Below are positions 16,666 through 22,543 of a stretch of DNA of 34,657 nucleotides, piece by piece. Position 1 is the stretch's first letter, and every line of letters starts with the position of its first letter. The notes beneath the pieces are model-generated. The model had not been told where the DNA came from, did no database searches, and worked only from the letters and a program-made list of their open reading frames with translations. Source of the DNA: Bacillota bacterium. Lineage in GTDB: Bacteria > Bacillota > Bacilli > ZCTH02-B2. The translations under genes were made by a program, and so were the position numbers. The stretch is from the NCBI GenBank assembly GCA_017577895.1, contig PKQY01000018.1:1-34657 (forward strand). Direction: 5' to 3'.

Positions 16666-17613
16666 ATGTCGTTTGCCGCGGATACGAAAAAAGAATTGAC
16701 GCAAATCAAGAGCAAGCCGTGTTGTCAACTGGCCGAATTAAGCGCATTGGCACGCATGAACGGCACGTTGCGGCTGTCGGACGGCCGCCGCACGCTGGAC
16801 ATCCAGACCGAAAACGCCGCCATCGCCCGGCGCATCTACACGTTGTTGAAAAAAACGTGCCGGCTGCAAGGGGAAGTGTTGGTGCAAAAGAAAGCCCAAC
16901 TGAAGAAAAACCACGTGTACATCGTCCGCATTCCCATTTCCCGGGAAAACATGGATCCGTACATGGAGCGTCAGTTGCAACGGATGAAAGAAATCGGATT
17001 CCATCCCCATTTGATTCAAAAACAATGCTGCAAGCGGGCGTTTTTGCGCGGCGCCTTTTTGGCCGGTGGCTCGGTGAACAATCCGGAACGAAATTCGTAT
17101 CATCTGGAGATCAGCTGTTTTTCCGAGCAATTGTGCCGGCAGCTCAGTGACTTGGCCAACGAGTTTGACGTCAATGCCAAATGCATTGAACGAAAAAACA
17201 ACCATGTCCTGTACATGAAAGAAGGGGAGCGGATCACCGCATTTTTGAACGTCATCGGTGCCCATCAGGCGCTCTTGCATTTTGAGGACGTGCGCATCGT
17301 CAAGGATATGCGCAATTCGGTGAACCGGTTGGTCAACTGCGAGACGGCCAATCTGAACAAGACGATTCAGGCGTCCATGAAGCAAGTGTCGAATATCCGC
17401 TTGATTCAAGAGACGTTGGGTTTGGACAGTTTGCCGCCAAAATTGCGGGAAGTGGCGGAAGCGCGGTTGGCCCATCCGGACCTCAGCATGAGCGAATTGG
17501 GACAGCATTTGCCGAACGGGCCCATCAGCAAGTCGGGGGTCAACCACCGGTTGCGAAAAATCGATGAAATCGCCGACCGGATTCGACAAAACAGCCCGGA
17601 ATATATGCTATAA
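16666..17613 (+). CDS. whiA: DNA-binding protein WhiA
   Basis: WhiA is a DNA-binding protein of Gram-positive bacteria with an N-terminal domain related to LAGLIDADG homing endonucleases and a C-terminal helix-turn-helix. It controls sporulation septation in Streptomyces and influences cell division and chromosome segregation in Bacillus. The 315-residue product has FAADTKKELTQI at the start, RGAFLAGGSVNNPER around 126-140, ERKNNHVLYMKEGERI, and the late HTH segment LSMSELGQHL through ISKSGVNHRLRKI. The ATG at 16666 is preceded by GGGAGGGGTGA at 16650-16660 and gives the normal length. The open frame continues far upstream only inside yvcK. Confidence 0.96.
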   Translation: MSFAADTKKELTQIKSKPCCQLAELSALARMNGTLRLSDGRRTLDIQTENAAIARRIYTLLKKTCRLQGEVLVQKKAQLKKNHVYIVRIPISRENMDPYMERQLQRMKEIGFHPHLIQKQCCKRAFLRGAFLAGGSVNNPERNSYHLEISCFSEQLCRQLSDLANEFDVNAKCIERKNNHVLYMKEGERITAFLNVIGAHQALLHFEDVRIVKDMRNSVNRLVNCETANLNKTIQASMKQVSNIRLIQETLGLDSLPPKLREVAEARLAHPDLSMSELGQHLPNGPISKSGVNHRLRKIDEIADRIRQNSPEYML

Positions 17614-17614
17614 T
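17606..17614 (+). promoter_or_regulatory. Extended -10 promoter for the HPr gene, overlapping the whiA stop
   Basis: TGCTATAAT (17606-17614) is a consensus extended -10, and the whiA TAA stop (17611-17613) lies within it. Initiation about seven bases downstream would fall after the ATG at 17619. This supports the downstream TTG as the HPr start. Confidence 0.55.
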
Positions 17615-17651
17615 AGGCATGAAACAACAGAGCAGTTGGGAGGTTAGGGGA

Positions 17652-17909
17652 TTGTATTCAAAACCAGTGGTGGTGAAATTGCGCAATGGGTTGCATGCAC
17701 GGCCGGCAGCCCTGTTTGTGCAAGAAGCAAACCGCTACTCTTCCGATATCTATTTGGTCCTGGGAGATAAACGGGTCAGCGCCAAAAGCATCATGGGCGT
17801 CATGAGCCTGGCGGTCAGTCAAGGGACCGAAGTGATCATTGAAGCGGAAGGCCCTGATGAAGTGCAAGCCGTGGAGGCGTTGGCGTTAACCGTTTCAAAA
17901 GAAGAATGA
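17652..17909 (+). CDS. HPr-family phosphocarrier protein at the crh locus
   Basis: An 85-residue HPr-fold protein. With the TTG start at 17652, which has GGGAGGT (17638-17644) seven bases upstream, GLHARPA places His15 exactly at the PTS phosphorylation position and KSIMGVMSL places Ser46 at the HprK site. An ATG at 17619 would add 11 unlike-family residues and would precede the predicted transcription start. In B. subtilis the gene after whiA is crh, whose product has lost His15. This one keeps it, so it could act both as a PTS phosphocarrier and as a regulatory CcpA co-effector. hprK, its kinase, is encoded about 15 kb upstream. Whether the genome holds another ptsH cannot be seen. Confidence 0.92.
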   Translation: MYSKPVVVKLRNGLHARPAALFVQEANRYSSDIYLVLGDKRVSAKSIMGVMSLAVSQGTEVIIEAEGPDEVQAVEALALTVSKEE

Positions 17910-17920
17910 GGCGGTATTTC

Positions 17921-17934
17921 TGGTAGCGCTTTCA
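17921..17934 (+). promoter_or_regulatory. Candidate cre (CcpA) site downstream of the HPr gene
   Basis: TGGTAGCGCTTTCA is close to the near-palindromic catabolite-responsive element; read on the minus strand as TGAAAGCGCTACCA it differs from TGWAANCGNTNWCA at one position. It lies after the HPr stop and before the shared terminator, which is an unusual place for a functional cre. Presence of hprK and HPr in the window fits a CcpA circuit. Confidence 0.3.
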
Positions 17935-17945
17935 TTCCTTGAACG

Positions 17946-17981
17946 AAGGCTGTCCTGTCGTTTCGACAGGACAGCCTTTTT
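17946..17981 (+). terminator. Terminator of the HPr transcript, convergent with clpP
   Basis: A perfect 15-base-pair stem, AAGGCTGTCCTGTCG (17946-17960) with CGACAGGACAGCCTT (17964-17978), has a TTT loop and a T run ending at 17981. The T run serves the plus strand. The hairpin could also slow minus-strand transcripts leaving clpP, but its minus-strand tail is poor. Confidence 0.93.
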
Positions 17982-17992
17982 GCGTTCACCGT

Positions 17993-18586
17993 TTATTTTG
18001 TTTGCGGGGCATGTGTAATGATTTCATCGATGATCCCGTAATTTTTCGCTTCTTCTGCCGTCATGAAAAAGTCTCGGTCCGTATCCCGTTCGATGACTTC
18101 CAACGGTTGCCCCGTGTTTTCCGACAAAATCCGGTTCAGACGATCCCGCAATTTCAAGATTTGGCGGGCATGAATTTCGATATCTGACGCTTGTCCCCGG
18201 GCGCCCCCCAGCGGCTGGTGAATCATGATTTCGCTGTTGGGCAAGGCAAAGCGCTTGCCTTTGGCGCCGGCAGCCAACAGAAACGCCCCCATGGATGCGG
18301 CCATACCAATGCAAATGGTGGCCACGTCGGGTTTGATGTATTGCATCGTATCGTAAATGGCCAGGCCGGCGGTGATGACGCCCCCTGGGCTGTTGATGTA
18401 CAAGTAAATGTCCTTGTCCGGATCTTCGGCCTGCAGAAACAGCAACTGGGCGACGACGCTGTTGGCCACCATGTCGTCGATGGGCGTGCCCAAGAAGATA
18501 ATCCGGTCTTTCAGCAGGCGCGAATAAATGTCGTATTCCCGTTCACCGCGATTGGTCTGTTCGATGACGATCGGGATCAGAGGCAT
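17993..18586 (-). CDS. clpP: ATP-dependent Clp protease proteolytic subunit
   Basis: ClpP forms the tetradecameric serine protease core that partners ClpC, ClpX or ClpE to degrade misfolded and regulatory proteins. The 197-residue protein carries Ser98 in GMAASMG, His123 in MIHQP and Asp172 in DRDF, the complete catalytic triad. The N-terminus MPLIPIVIEQT matches mature Bacillus ClpP almost from its first residue, so little or no propeptide exists. The start at 18586 has AGGAAG about seven bases upstream on the minus strand; the open frame extends further but without family similarity. I found no clear CtsR heptad repeat upstream. It points toward the whiA-HPr operon. Confidence 0.98.
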   Translation of the reverse strand: MPLIPIVIEQTNRGEREYDIYSRLLKDRIIFLGTPIDDMVANSVVAQLLFLQAEDPDKDIYLYINSPGGVITAGLAIYDTMQYIKPDVATICIGMAASMGAFLLAAGAKGKRFALPNSEIMIHQPLGGARGQASDIEIHARQILKLRDRLNRILSENTGQPLEVIERDTDRDFFMTAEEAKNYGIIDEIITHAPQTK

Positions 18587-18634
18587 TCGGATCTTCCTTT
18601 CGTCATAAATTGTGACGAGACAAATTGGGAGCAA

Positions 18635-18663
18635 CAAAAAAGCCGTCCGGTATCCAGGACGGC
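18635..18663 (-). terminator. Terminator of tRNA-Arg
   Basis: On the minus strand GCCGTCC, an eight-base loop and GGACGGC are followed by six or more T residues. It lies between tRNA-Arg and clpP, so clpP needs its own promoter within the roughly 50 bases before its start, or some read-through. Confidence 0.85.
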
Positions 18664-18715
18664 GGTTGGTTGCCAGAGCAAAACAGGTGTCAAAACATGT
18701 GTCATAAAAAAGAAA

Positions 18716-18790
18716 TGGTGCGCTCGGAGGGAATCGAACCCCCGCACCTGGCTCCGGAGGCCAGTGCTCTATCCGCTGAGCTACGAGCGC
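18716..18790 (-). tRNA. tRNA-Arg, anticodon CCG
   Basis: A complete cloverleaf on the minus strand. The acceptor stem GCGCTCG pairs with CGAGCGC. The D stem is GCTC/GAGC. The anticodon stem CTGGC/GCCAG encloses the loop CTCCGGA, giving anticodon CCG for the arginine codon CGG. The T arm GGGGG-TTCGATT-CCCTC closes with one G-U pair. The 3' CCA is encoded. In B. subtilis a tRNA-Arg also sits next to clpP, so the pairing is conserved. Confidence 0.97.
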
Positions 18791-18810
18791 ACAATCGAAG
18801 TGACAAGGTC

Positions 18811-18839
18811 ATTATAGCAGGGCGTCTGCCAAATTTCAA
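18811..18839 (-). promoter_or_regulatory. SigmaA promoter of tRNA-Arg
   Basis: On the minus strand TTGAAA (18839-18834), a 17-base spacer ending in TGC, and TATAAT (18816-18811) form a near-consensus promoter 20 bases before the tRNA 5' end. Confidence 0.85.
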
Positions 18840-18936
18840 GGGGTACCCAGACAACGGTTTTGCCGTGTATATTAAAAATAAAAAACGCGTGCATCGGCAG
18901 GCAAAGAAGGTGGAAAGGAGGTCCTGGTTTTCGTTT

Positions 18937-18950
18937 TGGAAGCGCTTTAC
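18937..18950 (+). promoter_or_regulatory. Weak cre-like palindrome in the rpoN leader
   Basis: TGGAAGCGCTTTAC contains the palindromic core AAGCGCTT seen in CcpA sites, but mismatches the consensus at three positions. It is embedded in a longer imperfect inverted repeat (TGGTTTTCGT ... ACGAAACCA, 18925-18957) just before the rpoN start, which could instead be an RNA hairpin. Confidence 0.25.
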
Positions 18951-18967
18951 GAAACCAGGCATGCCCC

Positions 18968-20284
18968 ATGGCGATGGAACTCGGTTTTCAACTTAAACAA
19001 GAGCAAACGCTCCGGTTGACCCTCACCCCTCAACTGCGGCAGGCCATCGAGATTTTGCAATTTTCGTCGGTCGAACTGTTGGAATATTTGCATCAGCAAC
19101 AAATGGAAAATCCCTTGATCGAATTGGAGGGCTTGTATCAGTACATTCATGATGTCCCCGGCACGGCCGCCCCGCGTCAGCAGGAAGAACGAGACCGCCC
19201 ATGGTACCACCGAGTGGTGGTGTCTGAAGCCACGTTGCACGAGCGGTTGGAAGCCCAATTGATGGAGTTGCCCCTGCCGGATGAATTGAAACCGATTTGC
19301 AAGTACTTGATCGGCAATGTGGATGAACGGGGGTATTTGGACATTTCCGTCGGTGAAGCGGCTTCCCTGCTCGGGGTGGAGGAGGCGCTGGTCGAGCAAG
19401 CCATTGCTTGGCTTCAGCAAATGGATCCGCCTGGGGTGTGTGCGCGCAATCTCACCGAGTGTTTGTTGCTGCAGTTGCGGCGCACGTCGCCGGATGACGA
19501 ACTGGCCCTCCGGCTGGTAGAAGAAGCGCTGGAGGAGTTGGCGCAAGGAAAAATCCAATCGTTGGCCCAGCGGTACGGGGTGACGCCGGCGGAAGTGCAA
19601 CGGGCCTATGACCGGATTCAGTCGCTCAACCCGCACCCCGGCTTGGCTTACAGCGCCGAAACGCCGCGCTATTTAGTGCCAGACGTGCAAATTGAAAAAG
19701 TCGACGGCGAATACGTGATTTTGATGCTGGACCACTGGCTGCCCCATTTTCGCATCAACCCGGCCTATCATCAGTTGATCCATCACAGTGACGAACAAGT
19801 GGCCAACTACATGCGGGAAAAGTTAAATGCCGCCTTATGGATTGCCAAGAGCATCGAACAGCGGCGCCAGACGCTGTACCGGGTGGTGGAATGTTTGGTC
19901 GAGGAACAAAAAGCGTTTTTGGAGAAAGGGCCGGCCTATTTGCGCCCCCTCACGTTGAAACAAGTGGCGGAAAAATTGGGCATGCACGAATCGACCGTCA
20001 GCCGGGCCACCAGCGGCAAATACGCCCAGACGCCGCAGGGTTTGATCGAGTTGAAGGCATTTTTCACCCACAGCATCGGCGCAGAAGACGAGGTGTCTCC
20101 GGAACGGGCAAAACTGCGGTTGAAGGCGCTGATCGACGGGGAGGATAAACGCAAGCCTTATTCGGATCAAAAATTGGCCGAGTTGTTACAAGCGGAAGGA
20201 ATTTGCCTCTCGCGTCGAACCGTGGCAAAATATCGGGAAGAGATGCGCATTCCTTCATCGGCGAAACGGAAACGGTACGGATGA
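18968..20284 (+). CDS. rpoN: RNA polymerase sigma-54 factor
   Basis: Sigma-54 (SigL in B. subtilis) directs polymerase to -24/-12 promoters and needs an AAA+ enhancer-binding activator. The 438-residue protein has the glutamine/leucine-rich activator-contact region I (QLKQEQTLRLTLTPQL onward, 8-50), an acidic linker, the core-binding region, and an HTH around residues 330-360 (LTLKQVAEKLGMHESTVSRA). The RpoN box is SRRTVAKYRE (415-424) before a basic tail. ATG 18968 gives the family length, but ribosome-site support is poor: the strong AAAGGAGGTCC lies at 18913-18923, over 40 bases upstream. The next gene follows after 15 bases. Confidence 0.97.
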   Translation: MAMELGFQLKQEQTLRLTLTPQLRQAIEILQFSSVELLEYLHQQQMENPLIELEGLYQYIHDVPGTAAPRQQEERDRPWYHRVVVSEATLHERLEAQLMELPLPDELKPICKYLIGNVDERGYLDISVGEAASLLGVEEALVEQAIAWLQQMDPPGVCARNLTECLLLQLRRTSPDDELALRLVEEALEELAQGKIQSLAQRYGVTPAEVQRAYDRIQSLNPHPGLAYSAETPRYLVPDVQIEKVDGEYVILMLDHWLPHFRINPAYHQLIHHSDEQVANYMREKLNAALWIAKSIEQRRQTLYRVVECLVEEQKAFLEKGPAYLRPLTLKQVAEKLGMHESTVSRATSGKYAQTPQGLIELKAFFTHSIGAEDEVSPERAKLRLKALIDGEDKRKPYSDQKLAELLQAEGICLSRRTVAKYREEMRIPSSAKRKRYG

Positions 20285-20299
20285 GGAGATGGTGGCAAC

Positions 20300-20557
20300 A
20301 TGGAAGTCACGCTGTATTCCCGGCCCGGCTGTACGTTGTGCGAAGAGGCGAGAAAAGATTTGGAAGCGCTGGAAAATGAGTACGGCTTTGTGTTACAAGT
20401 CGTGAACATCGATGACGAGCCGGAACTGTTGTCCCGTTACGGCGACCGGATCCCGGTGGTGGCCATCGACGGCGAAACGGTGTTGGAGACGCGGGTGAGC
20501 CGTTTCCGGTTCCGAAAAGCGTGGGAAGCCCGGCAGAAGACGTTGGCGGCGGAATAA
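20300..20557 (+). CDS. Glutaredoxin-like thiol-disulfide protein
   Basis: An 85-residue thioredoxin-fold protein of the glutaredoxin-like (DUF836) group. The active-site pair is Cys11-Thr-Leu-Cys14 in RPGCTLCEEA, and the cis-proline is in RIPVVAIDG, about residues 50-58. No signal peptide is visible, so it is cytosolic. It is found beside rpoN and the glycolytic operon in several Bacillales (from memory), but its physiological partner is unknown. ATGAGGAG precedes the ATG. A terminator-like hairpin lies just downstream, so it probably ends the rpoN transcript. Confidence 0.88.
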   Translation: MEVTLYSRPGCTLCEEARKDLEALENEYGFVLQVVNIDDEPELLSRYGDRIPVVAIDGETVLETRVSRFRFRKAWEARQKTLAAE

Positions 20558-20571
20558 ACGGCTTTGACGGA

Positions 20572-20605
20572 AAGGTAGCGTTTGGTGGATGCGCTGCCTT
20601 TTTTT
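20572..20605 (+). terminator. Terminator-like hairpin between the glutaredoxin gene and deoC
   Basis: AAGGTAGCG (20572-20580) pairs with CGCTGCCTT (20592-20600), with one G-U pair and an 11-base loop, and seven T residues end at 20605. It may end the rpoN transcript. Because it lies only 37 bases before the deoC ATG with no clear promoter between, it could also be an attenuator. Confidence 0.75.
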
Positions 20606-20641
20606 CTTGTTTCCATTCCAGTGCGAAGGGAGAGGTATACC

Positions 20642-21331
20642 ATGTCGGAGAAGGCCATTGCCAAGCACCTGCACCGGATGATCGATCATACATTATTGCA
20701 ACCTGCAGCGACAGAAACCCAGATCCGGCAGCTGTGCCGGGAGGCGGAGGAGCATCAGTTTTTTGCCGTGTGCGTACATCCCCATTATGTTCCGCTTGCT
20801 CGTCGGGAATTGCAGCAGACGGACGTGAAGGTGTGCACCGTCGTCGGCTTTCCCCTCGGCTTACATGCCCTTGACGTGAAGCGACTGGAGGCGTCGTTGG
20901 CGGTGGAAGACGGCGCCGACGAGTTGGATTACGTCATCAACATGGCCCATGTGAAAAACGGGAACTGGCGCGGGGTGGAGGACGAAATGGCCGCCATGCG
21001 CCGCATCAAAGAGGAAGCGTCCCGGCCGTTGGTCATCAAGGCCATTTTGGAGACCGGGTATTTGACCGATGAGGAACTGGTGCGGCTCTGTCAAATGGCC
21101 GTGGCGTGCGGGTTAGATTTCGTCAAGACGTCCACCGGATTTGGCCCCGGCGGAGCGACCGTGGCCCACGTGGCGTTGATGCGGCAAGTGGTGGGTGATC
21201 GGTGCGGGGTCAAGGCGTCGGGGGGCATTCGCACGAAGGACGATGCGGTGCGGATGGTGCAGGCCGGCGCCAATCGCATCGGCACCAGTGCCGGTTTGCA
21301 AATTTTACAGCAAGTGAACGGTGAAAAATGA
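20642..21331 (+). CDS. deoC: Deoxyribose-phosphate aldolase
   Basis: DeoC cleaves 2-deoxyribose 5-phosphate to glyceraldehyde 3-phosphate and acetaldehyde in deoxynucleoside catabolism. The 229-residue barrel has IDHTLL at 14-19, VGFPLG, ELDYVIN with Asp96, the Schiff-base Lys162 in VKTSTGFGPGGAT, and Lys191 in VKASGGIRT, so the catalytic set is intact. ATG 20642 is chosen for GAAGGGAGAGG six bases upstream. It stands immediately before gapA, whose substrate it produces. In many relatives the repressor gene cggR occupies this place. No other deo genes are visible. Co-transcription with gapA is possible across the 55-base gap. Confidence 0.96.
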   Translation: MSEKAIAKHLHRMIDHTLLQPAATETQIRQLCREAEEHQFFAVCVHPHYVPLARRELQQTDVKVCTVVGFPLGLHALDVKRLEASLAVEDGADELDYVINMAHVKNGNWRGVEDEMAAMRRIKEEASRPLVIKAILETGYLTDEELVRLCQMAVACGLDFVKTSTGFGPGGATVAHVALMRQVVGDRCGVKASGGIRTKDDAVRMVQAGANRIGTSAGLQILQQVNGEK

Positions 21332-21386
21332 TCCTCATTCAGGATAAAATAACCATATTACGGTGGACATGAGGGAGTGAAGGGAT

Positions 21387-22391
21387 ATGCGGATTGGCAT
21401 TAACGGTTTCGGCCGTATTGGCCGCAATGTGTTGCGGGCGATCGTACAGCGGAAGGAAAACTTGGATGTGGTGGCCGTCAACGACTTGACCGATGCCGAA
21501 ACGTTGGCCCATTTGTTGAAATACGATTCGGTGCACGGACGGCTGGGCGCCGAGGTCCGGGTCGAAGGTTCGACCATCATCGTCGACGGCCGGCGGATTA
21601 CGGTCCTGGCCGAGCGGGATCCGGCGGCGTTGCCGTGGGCCGACTTGGGAGTGGAATTGGTCATTGAGGCCACCGGGCGCTTCCGGAAGCGGGAGGATGC
21701 GAGCAAACACTTGGAAGCCGGCGCCAAAAAAGTGATCATTACGGCGCCGGCCAAGGGCGAAGATTTGACCGTCGTCATGGGCATCAACCATCACAAATAC
21801 GATCCGGCGCGGCACCACATCGTCTCCAATGCCTCTTGTACCACGAATTGCCTCGTGCCGGTGGTTCACGTGTTGATGCAGCATTTCGGCATCGAGCGGG
21901 GACTGATGACGACGGTGCATTCGTATACGAACGATCAGCAAATTCTCGACTTGCCCCATAAAGACTTGCGCCGGGCCCGGGCCGCTGCCGAGTCCATCAT
22001 TCCCACCACTACCGGCGCAGCTCGGGCGGTGGCGCTGGTGTTGCCCGAATTGGAAGGCAAGCTGAACGGCATGGCCATCCGGGTGCCGACCCCTAATGTG
22101 TCCTTGGTCGATTTGACGGTGGAATTGAAAAAAGAAGCCACGGTCGAGGCCATCAACCAGGCGTTGAAAGAAGCGGCCGAAGGCCCGCTGCGCGGCATTT
22201 TGGCTTACTCGGAGGAACCGTTGGTCTCCCGCGACTACAACGGCGATCCCCATTCGTCCATCGTCGATGCCTTGTCGACCATGGTCTTGGACGGGACGAT
22301 GGCGAAAGTGCTGGCCTGGTACGACAATGAATGGGGGTATTCCAACCGCGTTGTCGACTTGGCGCTGTACATGATCCGGCAAGGCCGATGA
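21387..22391 (+). CDS. gapA: Glyceraldehyde-3-phosphate dehydrogenase, NAD type
   Basis: Phosphorylating GAPDH converting glyceraldehyde 3-phosphate to 1,3-bisphosphoglycerate. The 334-residue protein has INGFGRIGR at 4-12, catalytic Cys151 in SNASCTTNCL and His178 in TTVHSYTNDQ. VNDLTD with Asp33 after the second strand indicates NAD and the glycolytic GapA class; the NADP/gluconeogenic GapB of B. subtilis has a neutral pair there. GAGGGAGTGAAGG precedes the ATG. It heads the triose block gapA-pgk-tpiA-gpmI-eno. A CggR gene and its operator are not seen. A weak TAAAAT at 21345-21350 may be a -10 element but has no good -35. Confidence 0.97.
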   Translation: MRIGINGFGRIGRNVLRAIVQRKENLDVVAVNDLTDAETLAHLLKYDSVHGRLGAEVRVEGSTIIVDGRRITVLAERDPAALPWADLGVELVIEATGRFRKREDASKHLEAGAKKVIITAPAKGEDLTVVMGINHHKYDPARHHIVSNASCTTNCLVPVVHVLMQHFGIERGLMTTVHSYTNDQQILDLPHKDLRRARAAAESIIPTTTGAARAVALVLPELEGKLNGMAIRVPTPNVSLVDLTVELKKEATVEAINQALKEAAEGPLRGILAYSEEPLVSRDYNGDPHSSIVDALSTMVLDGTMAKVLAWYDNEWGYSNRVVDLALYMIRQGR

Positions 22392-22425
22392 ACCGAAAGC
22401 GGATGAACCACCCAGCAAGACCCGT

Positions 22426-22450
22426 CGCCGCGGCCAAAGCTGCCGCGGCG
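22426..22450 (+). other. Strong hairpin in the gapA-pgk intergenic region
   Basis: CGCCGCGGC (22426-22434) and GCCGCGGCG (22442-22450) form a perfect nine-base-pair GC stem with a seven-base loop. No T run follows, so it does not look like an intrinsic terminator. It could protect the 3' end of a processed gapA mRNA, or be a transcription pause (inference). Confidence 0.6.
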
Positions 22451-22459
22451 GAAAGCCGT

Positions 22460-22488
22460 TTGGCAACCATGTCGGATTTTGGTAGAAT
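22460..22488 (+). promoter_or_regulatory. SigmaA promoter upstream of pgk
   Basis: TTGGCA (22460-22465), a 17-base spacer and TAGAAT (22483-22488) preceded by TGG form a strong promoter 56 bases before the pgk ATG. It would allow pgk-tpiA-gpmI-eno to be expressed separately from gapA. Confidence 0.72.
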
Positions 22489-22543
22489 CGTCATGGACAA
22501 AAGACCAGGAGCTTACGGTGATTGAAGGGGAGCGGACGGTTTC

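Noticed and set aside
18587..18715. CtsR operator upstream of clpP
   Set aside because: No tandem GGTCAAA-type heptads were found in the region before clpP or the tRNA.
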